A DNA stretch of 64,000 nt from Vigna angularis (GCF_016808095.1 NC_068974.1:30488825-30552824); one strand, 5' to 3'. Positions 25,701-36,985 are shown, numbered from the stretch's first letter. Numbers and translations are program-made. Notes: a model not told the origin generated them from the sequence alone.

Positions 25701-26773
25701 CAAAGTCCAGAAGGTTTTGGGCTTTTTCTATTCCAACACCAGCAAAAAAATCTTTCATCAATTAGTATTGAAAATGAAAATCTTCCATTAATTAGTATTG
25801 AAAATGTAGGAAGAGTCATTATTACTGAAACCATTTTTCGAGCACTATAGTTATGGCCATTAGTTCCTCCATGAAAAGCAGAAATCTCCATGACAAGCAG
25901 GTTTAGTTTTGATGAATAAAATATGAATTGGTAGAAAGAGTCACAAGTAAGGCTAATCGAACCCACTTTTATATATATCATATAAAAACCAAAATGACAC
26001 CAGCTAAGAAAGCTCAAGCTATTCTATTAAAAATGGAGAGAGTTGAAGAAAGTTGCGGCTGATAAAGACGGAGATGAGAAGATAACGGACGAAAACCATA
26101 TGTGTTTGTCTCGCTTCTCTTGGGACGTCACTCATGCAACGAGTTCAGCTAAGAAAATCACATTCTCAGGATAAATGGTAGCAACACTTTAGCTATTTTG
26201 TATTTGGGAAAAATCAGAAAATCATATTTAGGGCAAGATTAGACTCTTCATTTTGTAAATCGCATTCTCATTTAGCTCTGTTTAGTGTTTAGACTTTGAA
26301 ATGCAAGAAGAAGGAAGCTTTCGAGGGATGAAACGCAAACAGCGATGAGCTCACAACAGATCTGAAAAAGAAAAGAATGAAGAAAGTAGGGAAAGAAGAA
26401 AGAAGTACTTGGAAGAGAACAATACTGTTTATTTTTTCAGCAAACAGTGTCTCAGATCTTTGAGGAGATTCATCTATCACCAACAACTTACTCTTCCAAA
26501 TGTAGAAAGAAAATGAAAACAAGAAACAGTGGAAAGGAAAATATGGAAACCTTAGTTTCTTAAACCTAATAAGGGATAAATATGTAATTTTATTTTCTTA
26601 ACGGGTAACGGGTACCCACGGGTACGAATTGTGTGATACCCGAACCCGACATGTTAACAAGCGGGTATAAAAATACCTGTTACCCGCGGGTACCTCTTAT
26701 CTGCTGGTACTAAATATTCGTAACGGATTTTATCTGCGGATATCCACGGGTACGGGTTTTTTTGCCAACCCTA
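25701..26773. mobile_element. Inverted partial copy of the neighbouring hAT element
   Basis: This ~1.07 kb is the reverse complement, with substitutions and small indels, of the left ~1.12 kb of the adjacent element (24335-25454). It ends at a hAT terminus (CCAACCCTA). It lacks the second terminus and a matching target duplication: the right flank is CTGGCCAC, and the left joins TAATGTCT of the host MULE. Together the two copies form a long hairpin-capable structure with a ~250-bp loop. Confidence 0.85.
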
Positions 26774-27408
26774 CTGGCCACGTGTGTTCACAACTTTCCT
26801 TCTTAACTCTTGGGACGTTGGTATTTTTTAATGCAAAGTGAGAATATTGGTTTATTAGGTTGATTGACTAAAAAGTGTGACCCTTTCTTCTTCAAAAAGT
26901 TGATTGGTAAAATGTACCTCCTTCATCCTGCAACGCGCCGTTCTTGCGGCTAGATTTCCACCATCGCCATCGTCGGCGAGGATTTCCATTAGCGTCGTCG
27001 CTCACAACTAAAATCACCACTGTTCTCCCACCGCATTGCCGCCGGGATTTTCCTCATTCGTCATCGCACAACCTGCAATCAGGAAACAACGAACCCCATG
27101 GCAGCCATTGATGTCGCCCAAGCACCTCTGCAAAATCGTGTCTCTTGCGGTTCAGATCCAGCGCGCCTTCGAATCAAAGAGAACCCCCAAATCAGGTTCG
27201 TCCATCAACCTTTGTCGCGCCCCCAAGAGCCGCTGTCACTAGAGCACCGTGAGTTTGTCTCCTTCGCCTCCATCCTTGTGTCTCAAACCCTACGAAGCAA
27301 AAACATGAACAATGACTGCGGCACCAAGTGAAACTAGTTCACGCCGCCGTCATTTTGCTCCCATAAGCAAACCGGAATTGCGAATTCGAATTGTGAAGCA
27401 ATCTATTA

Positions 27409-27512
27409 GGAAGTCCACCATCATCGTCAAAGTCGGGGGCTAATGAAACACCCCCTCCGTGGTCGCTTAACCAAGAAGGGCGATAGACTCGTCGGCCAAA
27501 TCGCCAAGCGTC
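27409..27512 (+). pseudogene. Captured chloroplast-type Hsp70 fragment
   Basis: Read across small frameshifts, the plus strand encodes STIIVK, then PSVVA, then [14 protein letters not shown]. This matches the start of the ATPase domain of plastid stromal Hsp70/DnaK, where the family reads close to [22 protein letters not shown]. Hsp70s are ATP-driven chaperones. A base is missing at the Tyr codon before TKK, and only about 35 codons are recognisable. The fragment lies in the GC-rich interior of the MULE and has no start or end of its own, so it is a capture rather than a gene. The upstream GC-rich DNA (26930-27330) may be from the same or other genes but was not identified. Confidence 0.65.
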
Positions 27513-27726
27513 ACCAATCTGCTCCCATAATCTTCAAAGTTTGCTTGAAGTTTGATTGGTTTATTAGATAAACCAAAACTAAATAATTATCTTTTTCATC
27601 AATCATGCAATCACACGTGCCAAGAGTTAGGAAGGAAAGCTGTGAACACACGTGGCCAGATGTTAGCCACATCAGCTAGTTTTTAACGCTGTTAGTTTTG
27701 GAGGACTAAAAATTAAGGTTTCCTTA

Positions 27727-28937
27727 GGGTGTGTTCACTTGGGGGTGATTGGGGGAGATGATTTGGGGGAGAGTGATTGAATGAATTTGAGAGTAAATTT
27801 TTTTGTTTATTTGAGTAGATTTGAAAGTAATTGAGAGTGGATTTAGAGGTAAAATTTGTGAAAGTTAGTGTAAGATTTGATTGATGTGACAGTTTTTTAA
27901 AATTTGTTTAATTGGTAGAAATTATAGATTACCAAAATGTCCCTAGTTATTAAAGTTTTATAAGATGATAATTGTTAATGTTATATTTAATTGTAAAAAT
28001 GTTTGTAAAGTGTAAAAAAATATAAATTAATTTTTAAAATGTAAAAAATGATAATTTAGTAAATTAAAATAATAATAATAATATTATTAAATTATTTTTA
28101 TTATTAATATAATAATAATAATAATTATTATTATTATTATTATTTTATTATTATTATTAATATTATTATTATTAATTATTATTAGTTATTATTATTATTA
28201 TTTGTTATTATTATTATTATTTTTTATTATTATTACTATTATTATTATCATTATTATTATTATTTATTATTAATTGGAAGCCAGCATTTTGAACCCATGG
28301 GTGGAGTAAGTCATGTCAATGTGCACATCCATACGCCCAGGGTGCAAGAGAGCAGAGTCTAGCAACCTCATCTTCTTCATCTACCACTAATCCTGCAAAC
28401 ATTACAGTACTTGCCTAAACAACAATACACTCATACTAACCTCACCTGAGCTTTCTCTTCTTTCTCATCTTCCAACGCGAGCTTTCTCTTTTTTCTCTTC
28501 TTCCACACTCAACGCATGCACAGAACAGAATGGTCTCCTTCTTCTGGCTCAATGAACACAATAGTGAACGTTACTTCTTTTAAATATGTAGTGCAATTGG
28601 ATATTTATTTTAATTAGTGACTAAAAATATATTTATCCTTTTATTAATTAACTAAATAGTTAATTAGCAACTAGTATAAAAATAATTGCATGTTTAAGAT
28701 AATGTGACATTAACGTAGTGTTCGGATTGGATAAAATAAAAAATATTATTTAATCCAAAATGGGCTCTTGCAATGAACAGGGCAGGCAGCAACACGAGTC
28801 AACGGAGACTTGTCATTATTTCATTTTGAAAATTTATGTTTTTCAACGACTGCCCATTCAGATTTTGCAGAATTTGTCAGTTGTCAGACACCAATTTTCT
28901 TTGCATTTTAAATAAGTAAGATGGAATTTAATTTTAC
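27727..28937. other. Unclassified element end plus ATT-repeat and intergenic DNA
   Basis: At 27727 a sequence starting TAGGGTGTGTTCACTTGGGG interrupts the MULE arm. This form is typical of plant DNA-transposon ends, but no partner end was found. From about 28066 to 28272 there is a long imperfect ATT/TAA trinucleotide tract. 28280-28560 is less AT-rich with no identifiable coding sequence. No gene is supported. Confidence 0.4.
28066..28272. repeat. Imperfect (ATT)n/(TAA)n microsatellite
   Basis: About 200 bp of almost only A and T in triplet register, with interruptions. It is unstable, low-complexity DNA. Confidence 0.9.
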
Positions 28938-29015
28938 GCAGAGAGGTAGATTGGTGGTAGCTAAGACCATACGCGTCGGTGTAGTTGACCGATGGTTTTC
29001 CGTGTCTATCAAACC
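28935..29015 (+). repeat. Upstream block shared by the two glycine-rich protein loci, copy 1
   Basis: The stretch GAGAGGTAGATTGGTGG ... CGCGTCGGTGTAGTTGACC ... TTTTCCGTGTCTATC resembles 58990-59075 in order and spacing. In this copy it lies about 5.5 kb before the glycine-rich protein start, with a CACTA and a MULE inserted between. It probably marks the left part of an ancient duplicated segment. Confidence 0.65.
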
Positions 29016-29728
29016 AAATAATTCATATCCCTCTTTATCAGTCACTATCAATACTGCTACGGATATTAATTAAACATTAAATAAATAAAAAAGTTAAAAT
29101 ATTCTCCTAACTACTAAAAAACAAATAAATTGAAAAGGTTTCTTTTATATACTGTTTTTTTTGTTACATTTTATATGATATTTTAGACAGAAAATGATTA
29201 AATATTTTTCTAGAACTATATATCCTCATTGAAAATACTGCATAGTAAGAGGAAATGAGTTATTAATTAAATTATATATATATATATATAAAATAATGTT
29301 ATATATAATACTTTTTTATTCAATTCTTAACATTTGTGTTAAAACTTTAAACGTCACGTAAAGAAGTATATATATTAAGAGAGTTTATTTCTGATTTTTT
29401 GTTCTGTTGTGCATTATGTATAAGGCTTAACTTTTATACAGCACTAATACAAACTTTTGTATTGTTAAATAATATAAATATATTGTTACACTTTCTAAAA
29501 TAATAATAAAATTTAATAAACTCATTATATATAACGTGTCCATTTTATACTGCAAAATTATGATTAACAGACTAAAATTCAAATAAAATGTTTTTTAATT
29601 TATTATAAGAATATTATTGTGTTTGTATTTATTTAAGTGATAACTTGTATAAAAAGTCTTATTATAGTTAAGTTTTTGTCATTATATCGTTTATTATATC
29701 AAATAAAATATATAATCGGTATAATATA
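29016..29728. other. AT-rich intergenic DNA
   Basis: Lies between the duplicated block and the CACTA element. It is highly AT-rich with no gene seen. Confidence 0.4.
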
Positions 29729-29731
29729 TAT

Positions 29732-31151
29732 CACTAGTACATTAACAAGAAAAGGCACCGGTTATTTTTTATTATTGACATCGGTTTTGCAACCGAAGCA
29801 TATGTGAGCGAGGTAAAAAGGACCGATTTTATGCCTCGGGTCATGGACTGAGATAAAAAGCAGACATAAATATGCCTATTTTTTTTCAGATGCAACCTAC
29901 AACCTGTTTACTGTAGGCAACCAGAAATGGTTTCAAAAACCAGAAATTGTTTCAGCAAAAAAATTTTCAGCAACAAGAAACTGTTTCAGCAAGTCAATGT
30001 TTTTCACACAACCGGAAAATCCCAATCCCAATCCCAGATCAAAACAAACCTAACATTTTACAATTTCAGAAACCCAAAGTGCTTGTGATTGTGAGTCTTC
30101 ACTGGCCTGGCCTCAAAAGCAGAAGAACAAGAGTAGATGAACACCTTCTCCAACGAACTAGGAAGCTCCCTTAGGGTTTCCCATCACACAGGGCTGCGAG
30201 CGACGGAGGCAGGCAACAACGACAGAGGGCTCGCCGATCTGGAGAGGCGGAGGCAGCGGCGATCTAGAGCGGTGGATGGAGAGCGGCGGAGGCAGGTAGC
30301 AACGATGGAGGCTTGCCGATCTGGAGAGGCGGAGGCGGCGGCAATCTGGAGCGGTGGATCGAGAACGACGGAGGCAGGCAGCAACGACGGAGGGCTCGCC
30401 GATCTGGAGAGGCGGAGGCAGCGGCGATCTGGAGCGGTGGATGGAGAGCGGCGGAGGCAGGCAGCAACGACGGAGGCTCGCCGATCTGGAGAGGCGGAGG
30501 CAGTGGCGATCTGGAGAGGTGGATGGAGAGCGGCGGAGGCAGGCAGCAACGACGGAGGCTCTCCAATCTGGAGCGGCTTGGCGATGGCGATCTGGAGCGG
30601 TGGATCTAGAGCGGCGGAGGCAGCAGCAGAGGCGGAGGCAGTGGAGGCAGCAGCGGAGGACGTACAACGACGGAGGCACGGACAGAGAAGAGTGAGAGCA
30701 CGAGGGGAGTGAGAGCACGAGGGGAGTGAGAGCACGAGGGAAGTGAGAGCACGAGGGGAGTGAGCACGAAGAAGAGAAGAAGAATGGGAGCCACGGGCAG
30801 AGAGAAGTGAAAATGAAGAGTTAATGTCAGAACCGTGTTAGGTGGCAGGAGTTATGCCTCGGTTTCGCCTAAAACCGAGTTAGTAGTGTCCTTTAGGCAT
30901 CGGTTGCTAGGCAACCGAGTTAGTAGCTCTTATCAGACCCAACAGCTGTCAGTGGAGCAGGTTTGGGCAGAGTTTTATGCCTCGATTTTACGTAAAACCG
31001 AGTTAGTAGCGTGCTTTAGATACCGATTATGGAACAACCGAGACATATATTTAAGTTATTATTACGACTCTGCCACCGCACTATTATACGCTTCGGGTTC
31101 GTTTAAATCGAAGCGTATATTGCACTTCCTAATCCCATTTTTTTACTAGTG
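29732..31151. mobile_element. Non-autonomous CACTA (En/Spm-type) transposon
   Basis: 1420 bp starting CACTAGTA and ending TACTAGTG, flanked by the 3-bp target duplication TAT (29729-29731 and 31152-31154). Subterminal regions carry repeated short motifs of the form CGGTT-n-AACCGAGG/GAAGCAT (for example ATCGGTTTTGCAACCGAAGC and CATCGGTTGCTAGGCAACCG), as in CACTA ends. No TNPA or TNPD gene is present. The centre is a GC-rich tandem repeat. It belongs to the same family as the element at 50808-53560. Confidence 0.92.
30200..30620. repeat. ~82-bp GC-rich tandem repeat inside the CACTA element
   Basis: The phrase GCCGATCTGGAGAGGCGG recurs at about 30232, 30314, 30396, 30479 and (degraded) 30561, a step of about 82 bp, with GGATGGAGAGCGGCGGAGGC between. 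It is open in several frames on both strands, giving arginine/glycine- or proline/serine-rich products, but the repeat itself explains this. I see no gene. Confidence 0.9.
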
Positions 31152-31154
31152 TAT

Positions 31155-32583
31155 AGTCATAAAATCCTATTCTTTATTCGTATTGTGTACTTAATCAATT
31201 TAATCTATTGTACAATATCGGTACATAAGTAGTAAGATAACAGAAAAGAATATGTACAAGTAAATATTTAAAAGTAAAATTTGAAATAAATATTTTTAAT
31301 AGATATACAATATAATATTTAATTTTTGGATACTTTTTTTTTATTTTTAATGAGAATTTTATTTGAATATTTAAAAAATATTAAGTGATTAAAATATTAA
31401 TAATAAGAAAATTACGAATTATTAAAATTGTTTAAATTTTATTTTATATATTTATATTTTTTATTTAGATATCTAAAATTGCATTCTTTTTTAAAAATAT
31501 TAAATCTCTTATAACTTATTTTATGATACAATTTATTTAAATTCTTTTATAAAGATCAAATTTATTTTATAATAATACTTTCTTATGTAATTTTATTTAA
31601 ATTGTACTTTAAAATTAATTTTTTATCAGAATTTGTGTAATTTTAAAATTTTTGTTTACAATCTTATTTAAAATGAAAAAAAATAATAGATATACGTGGA
31701 TCAATGAAGACATACAAATAAAAAAAAAACTCACAAATAATTTTCCATGGAGAAAAACATACAATGGGGCAAAATTTTTCAGACACGACGAATAACATGT
31801 TCGCAGTGCGTGTTCCCACAAGGCATTATTGAGATCCTAATTTAGTTAAAATTTAAAAATTTATTACAATTTTATAAAATAAAAGTATTTTCTTTTAAAA
31901 TAAACTAGTGTTAAACTTTTGTGTTTATGTACATATTGATGTTTGTTGGTATATTTATTAAAAGAGTTTTAGAGATGTAGAAAAGAAATAATAAATATTT
32001 TTAAGTTTAAAACTAAGTTTTAAATATAATAATCTAAAGATTTATATGATTAAAAAATTAAAAATATAAATAATAGACTTTATAAAAATACAAACATAAA
32101 AAACATATAAGAAATAGGATATACTTTTTAAACATACAAAAATATATATAATATACTTACTGAAAATACAAATCTAAATTGTTAGACCTCGTATGAGTTA
32201 GATTCAACCAAGTTCGACCTTATAAGAATTAGGTCTAACTGAATTTTCGACCCTATGAGAATTAGGTCTAATTGAATTTGATCGTGTTTATTTGGAGATC
32301 AGGTTCGTTACACTTTTATAACCTGAATTATGCATAACTTACCTTGACTTAGATTTTTAAACTCTAAAATATTATTCCATCTAAATCCAATTAAATAAAT
32401 TTAAATTAATATGTATTTTAATAATTATATATTAGATGCGAATATGAGTTATTTTTACACCAAAATTAGTCTAAACTTTTTTTACGACAAGAAAATACGA
32501 GATATTGTGAGTTTATACTAAAATGTATGATACATATATATCACATTGACAAATAAAATCACTATAGTATGAAATATAATATA
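31155..32583. other. AT-rich intergenic DNA
   Basis: No gene seen. A phrase GTATGAGTTAGATTCAACC / CCTATGAGAATTAGGTCTAA is repeated in degenerate form at about 32190-32275. The rest is low-complexity AT sequence. Confidence 0.4.
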
Positions 32584-32592
32584 TATATATAT

Positions 32593-33941
32593 GGTTTAAT
32601 TGCTTGCTTTGTCCCCAGTTTGGTTGTAACATGTCAAGTTAGTCCACCATTTTAAAAAAGTTTCAATTACGTCCAAACTTGGTTTAAAAGTGTCAATTTC
32701 GTTCAAACGTAGTAAAATTTGCATCAATCAAGTCCCTTCCGTTAATTCTACAGAAACGGACGTTAATTTTTTTCTCTCTCCTCTGCTCCTCTGCTCTGTT
32801 TCTCTGCGCAACAGCAGACCCTCTCTTTCTTTTGAATATTTGCATACACTAAAATTTATTTTAATATTTGAATTTAAATGAATAGTTTAGATTAAGAGAT
32901 ACATATAATGTAATTGTTATATATAAAGAGGTTAATTAAAATAGGAAGATAATCAAATGGTTCACATTTCTGGAATGGAAGAGTCTCCATTTAATGTCAA
33001 AAGAGAAGGATCCACTCCATAAAAGAAAAGTTTTATTAACAAACTATTTAATTACTAGTTAAAACTGAACTTGATTATTATAAAACAATAATTTTTTAGT
33101 TAAACTGTATTTATAAATTATAATAGAAACATGTTTTAAATAGTTTGGAGAGTTATGTATAGACCAATTAAATTAAAAATTATAATTGCAGAAATATCAT
33201 TTACCTTTTTTAAAATGATGTTAAAGAAGATTTTAATATTATGTGTGACATTTATATGTCCTCTAGATTTAGAATTCACATTCGTCTCAACTATAATTTT
33301 AATAAAAATAAAATTAATCTACCTGATATATTTAGTAAACAACACATTTCTCTTATTTTATTTAAAGATATAATATTGAATAAAAATATAAAAAGGTAAA
33401 AAATAAAGTTTTAAAAATATAAGCGTATGTTTTATATAAATAAAATACGAAAAAATATTTATTAAAACATAAAGAAAGTAATTTTATTAAAATAAAAGAT
33501 ATTGAAAATTATTTAAAAGTTTTTCGTTCTTTCAAACTTTTCATTGAAATGATTATTTGTTTACACCTTTTTATTTTCTTAAAATATTGATTGACCAAAT
33601 TAGACACTACCATATAGAATATGATAGACAACTTTTAGTGCAAATGCATTATTTTCATCCCTATAACAAAATTTATAACCGTTGCTTTACTTTGTCATTG
33701 TGATCACTATAACTATTCATTTAGTGTATGCAAATATTCAAAAGAAAGAGAGGGTCTGCTGTTGTGCAGAGGAGCAGAGGAGAGGAGCAGAGCAACAGAG
33801 TTTGGACGAAATTGACACTTTTATTACCTTTGGACGAAATTGACACTTTTAAACCAAGTTTGGACGTAATTGAAACTTTCTTAAAATTGTGGACTAACTT
33901 GACACGTTACAGCCAAACTGGGGACAAAACAAGCAATTAAA

Positions 33942-33943
<2 letters not shown>
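32593..33943. mobile_element. Mutator-like element with long terminal inverted repeats
   Basis: 1351 bp. The left end GGTTTAATTGCTTG and right end CAAGCAATTAAACC are perfect inverses. The inverted arms extend inward about 220-260 bp, to TTTGAATATTTGCATACA on the left (near 32850) and its inverse near 33725. Both flanks read TATATATAT, which would fit a 9-bp Mutator-type duplication but is uninformative in an AT repeat. The interior (32860-33720) is AT-rich with no transposase or recognisable captured gene. Confidence 0.83.

Positions 33944-34009
<66 letters not shown>
33944..34009. repeat. (TA)n microsatellite at the MULE edge
   Basis: About 65 bp of TA repeat. The left flank of the MULE (about 32578-32592) is also TA repeat, so the element inserted into it. 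Confidence 0.9.
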
Positions 34010-34011
<2 letters not shown>

Positions 34012-34359
34012 ATATAATAAATTTTAGTGTAGTACTTTTAAATGTATACACAATAGTTTAATTTTTGTTAGAAAAATGCTAACCAATAGAATGCTAATAG
34101 TGAATAAATTTGATCTAGTAACGGTAGTACAAAACAAAAGGATGTAGTACGCTGTGAGCAGATTGCCCTTAAAAGAATTTTAGTTTAATATTTTAATCTC
34201 ATAAACACTGTTTTATTCAATGGTTATCTTTCTTCTCTTTTTATGATATATGTAAAAACATTGTAGAAAGGAAGTGTGATAAGATTGAAGGGCATATCCA
34301 TATATGCAGCATTGAATTAAAGTCCACGTTGGCTTTAGAGTTGATATATCAGTTCCACT

Positions 34360-34448
34360 TGTCATGGTTTAATGTTGGTTTGAATTCCCCAACTGTTCAT
34401 AGCTTGCACCATTAATATCAAGATCTAGTGAACAAAGCCTATATAATG
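34360..34448 (+). promoter_or_regulatory. Promoter of glycine-rich protein gene 1
   Basis: A TATATAATG box at 34440-34448 lies about 55 bp before the ATG. Upstream blocks ATGGTTTAATGTTG (from ~34364), AATTCCCCAACTGTT (34383-34397) and CATTAATA are conserved in order in front of the second glycine-rich gene (60055-60142), which supports them as functional promoter elements. No factor is assigned. Confidence 0.75.
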
Positions 34449-34500
34449 CCAACTCATAATTTCTTCCAGAGCAGCAAAGTGAGTGTATTACTTTTTGGCA

Positions 34501-35565
34501 ATGGCTACTAATTTCCATAAGAAATGGGTTTCCTTGAGTGTTCTTGTTATGTGCATTGTCCTTGAATTAAGTGTGATCACTGTTTTAGGTGATGAGAAGC
34601 TTGACCCACAAAGGTATGGAGATGATTGTCGATTTGGACGTGGACCACGGTGCAGGGGGTGGGGGGGCCGACGTGGCCGTGGTGGTGGACTAGGGGGAGG
34701 AGGAGGCTTTGGCGGTGGCGGAGGTCTTGGCGGTGGTGGAGGCCTCGGTGGTGGTAGAGGTGGTGGAGGAGGATTTGGTGGTGGTGGTGGCCTTGGTGGC
34801 GGGGGAGGTGGTGGTCTTGGTGGTGGGGGAGGTCATGGTGGAGGTATTGGTGGTGGAGGCGGTTTTGGAGGCGGCGGAGGTGCTGGGGGAGGTCATGGTG
34901 GAGGTTTTGGTGCTGGAGGAGGTGTAGGTGGGGGAGTAGGAGGAGGCATTGGTGGTGGTGGCGGCGGAGGAGGAGGAGGTGGTGGGGGTGGAGGGGGTGG
35001 ATTGGGTGGTGGATCAGGCCATGGTGGAGGGTTTGGAGCTGGTGGTGGTGTTGGTGGAGGCTTAGGTGGTGGAGCAGGTGGAGGGGGAGGAGGAGGAGGA
35101 GGTGGTGGTGGTGGTGGTGGTGGTTTGGGAGGAGGTTCAGGCCATGGTGGAGGATTTGGTGCTGGTGGTGGTATAGGAGGTGGTGTTGGTGGTGGAGCGG
35201 GAGGAGGAGGTGGTGGTGGAGGAGGAGGTGGTGGTGGAGCAGGGGGTGGAATAGGCGGAGGTTCAGGTCATGGTGGGGGCTTTGGTGCAGGAGGTGGTGT
35301 AGGAGGAGGAATTGGTGGTGGTGGTGGTGCTGGAGGAGGTGGCGGTGGAGGAATTGGAGGAGGCTCTGGTCACGGCGGAGGCTTTGGTGCAGGTGGTGGT
35401 ATAGGTCATGGCGGGGGTGGAGGTATAGGTGGAGGCGGCGGCGGTGGTCATGGAGGCGGTGGAGGGTTTGGCATCGGAATTGGCATTGGAGTTGGGGTAG
35501 GAGGTGGGCATGGTTCCGGCAGTGGTTCTGGTGTGGGAGGAGGAGGAGGTGGGGGTAAACATTAG
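34501..35565 (+). CDS. Secreted glycine-rich protein 1 (cell-wall type)
   Basis: An intronless frame of 354 residues. The ATG at 34501 is preferred over an in-frame ATG at 34483 because it directly begins a good signal peptide (hydrophobic VSLSVLVMCIVLELSVITVLG, predicted cleavage near residue 30) and fits the TATA spacing. The mature protein starts DEKLDPQRYGDDCRFGRGP. It is then almost pure glycine with interspersed Leu, Phe, Ala, Val, Ile, His and Ser. A ~35-45 residue unit containing GGGSGHGGGFGAGGG recurs about five times. It ends GVGGGGGGGKH. Such class I glycine-rich proteins are usually structural wall proteins, for example in vascular tissue, but the role here is inferred only from composition and signal peptide. 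A long complementary-strand frame exists only because of the GGN repeats. Confidence 0.88.
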   Translation: MATNFHKKWVSLSVLVMCIVLELSVITVLGDEKLDPQRYGDDCRFGRGPRCRGWGGRRGRGGGLGGGGGFGGGGGLGGGGGLGGGRGGGGGFGGGGGLGGGGGGGLGGGGGHGGGIGGGGGFGGGGGAGGGHGGGFGAGGGVGGGVGGGIGGGGGGGGGGGGGGGGGLGGGSGHGGGFGAGGGVGGGLGGGAGGGGGGGGGGGGGGGGLGGGSGHGGGFGAGGGIGGGVGGGAGGGGGGGGGGGGGAGGGIGGGSGHGGGFGAGGGVGGGIGGGGGAGGGGGGGIGGGSGHGGGFGAGGGIGHGGGGGIGGGGGGGHGGGGGFGIGIGIGVGVGGGHGSGSGSGVGGGGGGGKH

Positions 35566-36297
35566 GGTTTAAGCATGCATGCATAACAGTATTTGGATAT
35601 TCCTTAAGAAAGCCGTCTTTATGTAAGGATTATGAGAGTCCATGTTGTCTTGTGTTGTTAGGGAAAAGCTTTGGCAAAATCCTATTACTATAGTTACATG
35701 TGTTTTAACTATCAAAGTCACTGAGATTCAGAACACTGTGATGAATTACTTATTTCCATGCAAATGATGTCTTGCTCGACTTCTGAATTCATATATGAAA
35801 TTTTGCCATATTTATGAAAGCTTCATCCTTATCTTGAAGATACCTGTATGATCTTTTAATGTCGAGTAGCTAGCTATTGTTGAAGTTGTTTGGTCAAGTC
35901 ACCAGAAATATATTAATTCATTAAGTTAATATTGTTAAAAAAATAAAACTTTAATTTACATCAATTTTTACATTGATAATATTTTTTTATTTTTTCTTTT
36001 TTTATTTATAAAAAATATAAAAATTCATTTTTTTACGAACATTTTATTCTTATGTTATATATGAAATAGATATAAGAGTGACTTCCCTTAGCATTATTCT
36101 ATTATTAATGGCGAGTTTCAAAATTTATGTGCATTTTCCCCATAAGTACTGAGCCATTCTCTAGAAGAACCAAAGGCTGAAGGACAATCATTTATTGTGC
36201 ATCGTACATTTCCACCTTAAAATAGATTAAAATAAATCGTTTTTATTCCAAATATGATTTGTCTATTTCTTTAATCTTTTTAAAAATTTGTCCATGT
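35566..36297. other. GRP1 3' region and intergenic DNA
   Basis: CATGCATGCAT, an RY-type palindrome, follows the stop within ~10 bp and is shared with GRP2 (CATGCATGCATG). The rest is 3' UTR and AT-rich DNA with no gene. Confidence 0.5.
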
Positions 36298-36662
36298 TTA
36301 TAAATTGGGTTAAATATGTTTTTCGTCCCTTAAGTATCACACGTTTTAAGATTTAGTCCCTAATCAGAACTTTGATGGTTTTTAGTCCTTAAACTTTTGA
36401 AACTCTGAGTTTTAGTCCTTCAAACTGAACGGTGTTAAGTTTTAGGGGAGGTGGCAAACGGCATTGCCACGTGAAAAACCAACTGCCTTCTTCTCTTTCT
36501 GCCACGTTGGTTGATTAACTTTGCAAATGAGATTAAGTATGTTAAGTGATTGGCACGTGCTTGATTGAAATCAAATTAACAATTAGGGTTCTTAATTGAG
36601 CAATTAGGATTCTTAATTGGGGAAAAGTTAATTTTTTCAATTGGGAAAAACTATAATTGTTA

Positions 36663-36985
36663 ATTCTCCATAATCCCAATCCCTGTTGCAACCCCAAGAA
36701 CGTTGGAGTATGAGTTGTGTGTAATGAATAGGTCCTTTCAAGACGCACTGACACAACCTCCTCCTTCTCTTGAAGAGCTTCGGCTTCTTCTGGGGTCAAT
36801 TCCACTGCAAATCCTTAGACCGTTGCGGTATAAGAAAATAATGCGCCGCAGGTTCTGATCAGATTCCAAACTGGATGGAAGGAGTAAACGGTACCAACCA
36901 AGCAAGTCCTTAGACCGAAGAGAATCACCACCCTCATCAGACCTTTCAACGCGAACAATGTAAGTTAGCAAGCTGTTTTGAACAT
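36663..36985 (-). pseudogene. Captured subtilisin-like protease propeptide (second part)
   Basis: The minus strand encodes SLLTYIVRVERSDEGGDSLR, a SKDLLGWYRLLLP stretch, IIFLYRN, then after a frame change [20 protein letters not shown] and [15 protein letters not shown]. This is the inhibitor-I9 prodomain of plant subtilases up to the start of the catalytic domain. The prodomain folds and then inhibits the secreted serine protease. A frameshift lies near the [10 protein letters not shown] position (~36805), and nothing of the catalytic domain is present. The matching signal-peptide part lies at 39109-39235, on the other side of the inserted copia. Confidence 0.83.

Larger units (their letters stand above)
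24186..27726. mobile_element. MULE-like element carrying nested hAT sequence and an Hsp70 fragment
   Basis: The left end GGGTTAAATATATTTTTAG is the same terminal type as the MULE at 36307. The left arm (24186-24334, continuing at 26774 to about 26830) is repeated in inverted orientation at about 27625-27716. For example CTCCAAAACTAACAGTG on the left pairs with the reverse of CGCTGTTAGTTTTGGAG, and TGGCCACGTGTGTTCAC pairs on both arms. The right outer end is lost at about 27716-27727. The interior has a GC-rich block (26930-27540) rich in host-like coding sequence, as in Pack-MULEs. No target duplication can be read because the right end is missing. Confidence 0.7.

Noticed and set aside
24335..26773. 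A single long-terminal-inverted-repeat (foldback) element
   Set aside because: 24335-25682 already has both hAT ends and an 8-bp duplication of its own, while the outer pair 24335/26773 lacks one; an inverted partial copy explains it better.
30158..30735. Several overlapping open frames on both strands in the CACTA centre
   Set aside because: They are produced by the 82-bp GC-rich tandem repeat; none has a family match or a plausible start context.
34577..35584. Long His/Leu-rich open frame on the strand opposite glycine-rich protein 1
   Set aside because: It is a by-product of the GGN repeat, which lacks stops in most frames; it has no signal, domain or promoter. The same holds for the Pro-rich frame opposite GRP2 (60320-60610).
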